This document shows positions 58,543-64,000 of a DNA stretch of 64,000 bases, piece after piece. Below the pieces are notes generated by a model. That model saw nothing but the letters and a program-made list of their open reading frames with translations, had not been told where the DNA came from and ran no database searches. Both the position numbers and the translations under genes were made by a program. The stretch is from NCBI GenBank assembly GCA_023055505.1, contig JALIRH010000010.1:2729501-2793500 (forward strand), given 5' to 3'. Position 1 is the stretch's first letter; the number at the start of each line of letters is the position of its first letter. This stretch comes from Callipepla californica brunnescens. Its lineage: Eukaryota; Chordata; Aves; Galliformes; Odontophoridae.

Positions 58543-61500
58543 GCCAGCAGTGCTTTCTTCCATTTTCTGGTCCAGCGACAAGGCTGCACAGTGATATTGA
58601 CAGCAGTGGGAGTTTCTGTGGTCATGTCCTTTTCCATAAACTGTGTGCTGTGTTCTGTCACAGGAGTAATAAAGTTACTCTGGCAGTGAAGCACCAATTT
58701 TAGTTCTGAGGTTCTGGGATCAGTTTGGAGATCTGCTGCAGTTACTATATGGATATGACTTCACTTCCCCTTCTATTAAATGGGACCAAAAAAGCTTTTT
58801 TTTTTTCTTTTTTCTTTTTTTCTTGAATCAGTACTCTGTCTTGGGAAGCATTTCGTGAGCAGATTTGACATCAGCTTTGGGCCTTCTCTGTGTTACCCCA
58901 TGATAAATGCTATGTTTAAGGAAACTCACAGGGCTAAAGTTCTGTGAATGACATCTGTCATTTAAGTTCTCTTTGAAATGGAAAGGAAAGATAGATTTAG
59001 GGTATTAAGCCATGGATATTGAAATGTGGGGAGTTGTTTTTTGTTTTTGATAAATGCTTAGAGTCTTCCATGACTCTGGTCCGTTCATTACGTGCCACCT
59101 CACATGCCAAATCACAACTTGCACAGCCATTTCTTGAGCACTCAGCTTTTTTTTTTTTTTAATTCTAATTCTTTCAGCTTTAGGTAGCAGAGCTCTTCCA
59201 TCTCTAGATCTGGTACTTTACAAATCCTTTACTTTACTGCAGTTGTTCACAAGAAAGGTGGAAAGGAGCTTTTATTTATTTATTCTGTCCCCACTAGCTT
59301 CTTGGACTGGATTCCATATGCACTCAAGCCTGTGTTTGAACGCAGTCCTTTATGTATTGTTTTCATATGTTTCTTTTATGGAATGTAGGGAGGGGAGGAA
59401 AGAACATTATTTCCTGTGTTCCTGTTGAGTAAGATGATTGGAAAACAGTGGGTGTTACAAAAAATCAATTGTCAGTGTCAGGGAGATAAAGAATTAGACC
59501 TTATGCAGTTGGCTGGGCATCCTGCAAAATGAGTAAGAAAACTGCTTGACTAAAAGCAGCTTGGAAATTTCTTCTTCTGTGCCTCTTTCTGTCTGAGTCT
59601 CCCTATCATTTATAACATGAAATTCTTCTTTCCAGAATAGCTTCATTTACTGGTACAACTAGATGTAGAGATATTTAAACGTGTCTTGTCAAATTAAAAG
59701 GTCATTTGTGCAGCACTTCAATTCAGCAGCATGTAGGGACAAGCTCTTTTTTTTTCCTGATGGTAGTAGAACTTACTGATTATAGTGTTGTAACAACCTG
59801 TTTGGATAACTTGAAAACAAGTGAATTAACATCGAGAGAATGACAGAATGTGAAGCAAGAGAACCTTCTGTGAAATAAGGAAGTCATTCAGTATTTGAAA
59901 TGCTGTCTCCTGTGTCATTGCATCTCCCTGCTGTTTCTGTTTTTGTACTAAGTGAAAGCTCAGAACTACCTGAACAGTAATGTTGGAACTGGGTGAGTAA
60001 GCAAGTCTGAGACTCTATGTCAGAACTATGGTGAATGTAAAATCAAAGGTTGGGATTCTTCATAACTGTAACAAACTACTGAGAGGAATCTTGTGTTCTT
60101 TTGCTAATTGTCAGTGTCATTTTCTGTTTTTAGTTACAGAAATGAAAGATTATAGGGTACAACGTAGTGCTACAATAAAATGATGTTAACTAGTAACTAC
60201 ATTAAAATACAGTTGGAAAGAGCTTCGTCATTTGTATCTTGTAAAACAATACATTGCTGGAAAACCGCTATAGGTAATGAGCAAACTAGCAGTGATGCAG
60301 TGGACTCCAATGGCTTGGTGTTCGAGAGTGGCTTCTTACTTTTGTGGGCTGGCTTTGGCACAGCTGGGCTGTGCTGGCTGCCACATGGTCCTTCACTTTG
60401 ATGTACAGGGCATCTATTTTGCTGTCTCAGAAGCAGTAGCTCATTCTGCAGAGGTTTCTGCTGGACTGACTCTGCAATGCTGTGAGTCACAGAACAGGTG
60501 ATTGAAGGTGAGGGTGAAGAGGGTGCAGACAGTGCGTTTTCCTTAAGCCCAAATTAATTCAAGCAGAGAGATGTCAGTCCTGCAGGAAGAGGATTCTGAT
60601 GAGTACATAGATGTCTGTTTTGTTACCATGCTTTTGTGTTAGACTTCCAGCAGGTTGTTTCTAGACCTCTCCAGAGGTTTCAGAGTAGTCTATTTTTTAC
60701 TGTTTGCCTCCTTCCTTTTGATGGCTGTTGTTTCCTTACCTCCACCAAATATCTGGAACCTCTTGCATGGAACTGTTACAAATATCTAAGTCTAACTTGG
60801 TCGCATTTCAGAATGTGTTCCTCACACCGGTTTACCATACTTAAATGGTTTGGCTAGTTCATGAATCTGAGGCACCTATCTGGGACTTCGAGCTGTGCGG
60901 AAAGAGGTAGACATACATACTTGCAAGCTGCAGGCATGCTGGGGTACCGTTCAAGCAGGCTGGCTTCGAGGCCGCACGTAATCCTTAGCGATGCGTTTCA
61001 TGACTAAGATCTCTTGCTGTTGTGAGAGTTTCCTGAAAGCATAAAAATATCCGATCCTGCTACTGTGATTGAGTGTGATGAATTTGGCCTGTATGGGCAA
61101 AAAGGTAATAGTTCTTAGCCTGTAGGATTAACACTATTCTTTAACTGAAGTATTTGTGACCTGATATAGACTGTTTAGCAAGAAGGAATTGTTTTCCTTT
61201 ATTTGAGGCAACCATAATCTGTATTTGACTCTTCTTTGAAAATTGTATGTGAAAAGTATTGATTTTTTGGAACTGCATCTGAAAGAATTCATTAGAAGGA
61301 AATTTGTTTGGTGAAGATAATAATGGATTCATTTATTTCATGGAAATTCTGAACTGAAGTTTTGTTGGACTGAGCATGTAGCTGTCATGGGGGAAAAATA
61401 GCTGTACATTTTTAGCGTCTGCTGAGATGTGTATGACAGATGGTGTCTCATCTGTCCAGTATGAGTTCTTTCTGCTGTATAAGTATTGATTGGAGAGGGA

Positions 61501-64000
61501 AAAAAAAAAAAAAAAGGTGCTCCATAGCTCTGAAAAATGTATCTTTGTAGATACAAGAATGACTAGGGGATATTGGTACAGGACTTGGGTAGGACAGCAC
61601 TGGTACATGCAGAAATTGCTATCTGAGCAAATCTAAAAGGCCTTGTAAAAGTCTGTCTTTTTAGTAGACGAAGAAAAGAAAGAAAAAAATGTTTTGGGGA
61701 GAGTATACGTGGTCCCTACAGTAGCATTTGTGGTTAAAAAACCTTCTGTAGCGGAAGTGGTGGTGCCGGGCTCGCTTAGTCAGTTTGCAGAGAGATGGTC
61801 AGCTGCTGATCTTTGGGCAGTGCAGGTGCTTCATGCTGTGCTCAGAGAGGCTTGGTGGTAACCAGCTTCTTTTGTGACAGACTTGGTAGAAGTTCAGAAC
61901 TTTGTGCTGATCCTAGATAACATGATAGCTTGATTCTTTGTAAGGCATGTTGATGGAACTACGTTCTGTGGCTGCTGCCTCCATGAGGTCCTGCAGAGAT
62001 TTCTTTTTTTTTTTCTGGGTGTTGTCTGAAGTGGTGTTCAACTCCATGCATATTAATTTTTTTTAGCCTCCTGTGCTCTTGGTTTTTGGTACGTAATCCA
62101 CACACTTTGGGTACGTGAATAAAACCATTATAGAATTCATAGACTTCCACTGTGGTGTCTGTTTCTGTTATTTTGACTGTTTATGCCAGTGCTGTGGTTT
62201 TCTTGTGCGCTTTTTTTGATGTTGTTGTGTTACATTTCCTTTGAATACAGAGTTGAATTTGTACCTTGGGTCCGTTGTGTGCATTTTACAACATAGAATT
62301 ACTATCAATTACTATCACTTAGATACAAATAACAGCTTTTGGAGACTTTCTGCTATAAGCAACAGAGTAGCAAACCTGTGCCAATAAAAGCACTTGGTTC
62401 CAAAGTGTCTTCTTATGAAAAGCACTAGCAGGAGGTCAGTTGTTTTCTTTGGTCTGAGTCGACCTTTTTTCGTTCCATAGGGATCAGCAATAGTGGTGTG
62501 ATTTTTATAAGGTTATGTTTCATTCAGGAAATGCATCAGAATCTTTTCAGTGGTTTTAATAATTATTGGAAATTCTTCAAGTGTGCAGAATTAACATGAC
62601 CAGGGAGTCACTTCATGGAGTCATTCAAGCAGTAATTTTTGAATTCAGCCTAAATGAAGTCTTGAGTAAGAAAAGTAAGCAGCTGTGGAGTAGTTAGACA
62701 GAACTGAGACTGAATGCTTTCTGTTGAATTAGTAGGTTTAACCAAACTGGTAAGATGCACAGAAGGCTTGAAAAATGTAGAGTTCAGCCCTTCCGCTCTC
62801 CTTTGTCAAGTCTCTTGATCTGTTACTCACTGTTATACTCAGAAAGTTTGTTTATTATTTCAACAAAATGATTGTTCTTTTGTTTTCCACAGTTGTCATG
62901 ACAGAATTAGCATTGTAGCAACCAAGCTGAAGCACTGATGAGCTTATTACTCTTCGTTAGGCTTCCTGAAAACAGATTACTGGTAGTATTTTCACATCTT
63001 AATATTTGGTATAGATGGATGCAGTGTTTCTGGAAATGATGGGCAGCTTAGTTCCAGAAGAGCCAGTTCCTCTATAGCAACTATCTCTGGATTGGTTGCC
63101 AAGATTTGAGTTTCATTGCTAATTTTCTGTAGCCTGGCATCAAAGTAAAAAGGCCATCCCTTCATAGAAATCCTTTTGATGGAATAGAGATTATGTGTTG
63201 ACCTGATATTTGTTTTCTTATACAGAAATGATGAGATTTTGCTAGAAGTAAATTTGACTAATGCATTTTACCTTCAAACGATTTTGAAGTGTTCTGTGCA
63301 CTCAAACATAGAAAAATAGGCGTGTTGGGGATCAGACATTTCTGAATGTCATTAACACTGAATAACTACTAGTTAATTGGCAGCTGTCTTATTAAAAATT
63401 CATTATCTGAAATCCTTGGTGTCATTCTGAACGAACTTTCAGAAAAGTATAATCCCTTCAGGCTCATCCATTTGACGTTCTGAACCGTGGTGCTTTGTAG
63501 CTGAGCAAGAAGTCCCTTGCTGCTGGTAGATTTATATCTCTCAAGATCTGGCTTTTCTTCAGCAGAGAAAAAAATTCTTATGTTGCTAGAGAGAAATTCT
63601 TAAATGATTCTGTGATCTGCAAGAGAACTGTTGTGTTTTCCAGTTTGGGAAATGTAAAAATTACTGTGTGTGAAGAATAGCTGGCCAAGTTGCATTTGTT
63701 TAGCAAGTGTATTGGTTTTTTTTATACTACACTTAATTCCTAAAATAAGTACTTGTGCCTAATTTGCAGATGGAGCTAGTATTTAAATTGCATGGAGATG
63801 GCTGCATTACAGGTATGCTATAACTAATACAGGAGGTTGAATGTTCATTCTTTGATGCATGTAAAAGGTCCTTACACTGCGTTAGAAATGCAGTTACTGC
63901 TGGCATAAAACAGTCTCTGGGCAAGAAGTACTGTAATTGGTGAGAAAGTAGGTCATGCTTAGGAAAATCTGTGTAAAACACAGATCTCAGTGGAAATAAT

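Overview
This is vertebrate nuclear DNA, almost certainly from a bird. The genes have many short GT-AG exons in long AT-rich introns and start in CpG islands. The only recognisable interspersed repeat is a CR1 LINE with the octamer 3' end typical of bird genomes. I cannot name the species. The order NBEAL1 - CYP20A1 - ABI2 matches human 2q33, with one extra gene between the first two.

Layout: (1) 1-10,546 (+): the last eleven coding exons of NBEAL1 (end of the BEACH domain, then WD40 repeats), followed by an inferred 3' UTR of about 5.7 kb that ends at an AATAAA at 16,230. (2) 16,653-21,524 (-): a complete 8-exon gene for alpha-aspartyl dipeptidase (peptidase E family, S51), tail-to-tail with NBEAL1. 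(3) 21,525-21,623: a 99-bp GC-rich gap between two divergent start codons, presumably a bidirectional promoter. (4) 21,624-34,989 (+): a complete 13-exon CYP20A1, an orphan P450 with a degenerate haem-binding loop; intron 3 holds a truncated antisense CR1. (5) About 35.2-49.86 kb: intergenic DNA in which I find no gene. (6) 49.87-50.6 kb: the CpG-island promoter and first coding exon of ABI2 (+), including a start-stop AUG-UGA just upstream of the true AUG. (7) 50,413-64,000: ABI2 intron 1, with a 10-bp GC-rich minisatellite, several small inverted repeats and one ambiguous coding-like relic.

These genes are neighbours, not a pathway: NBEAL1 is a BEACH-family membrane-traffic protein, the dipeptidase is a cytosolic peptidase, CYP20A1 is a membrane haem protein of unknown substrate, and ABI2 is a WAVE-complex subunit. 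I see no novel multi-gene system. The most interesting points are the retained dipeptidase gene with its intact Ser-Asp-His set, its very compact promoter shared with CYP20A1, the touching 3' ends of NBEAL1 and the dipeptidase, the non-canonical P450 motifs, and the start-stop element of ABI2. All exon boundaries were set by reading frame, splice consensus and remembered family sequence; no alignment was run.
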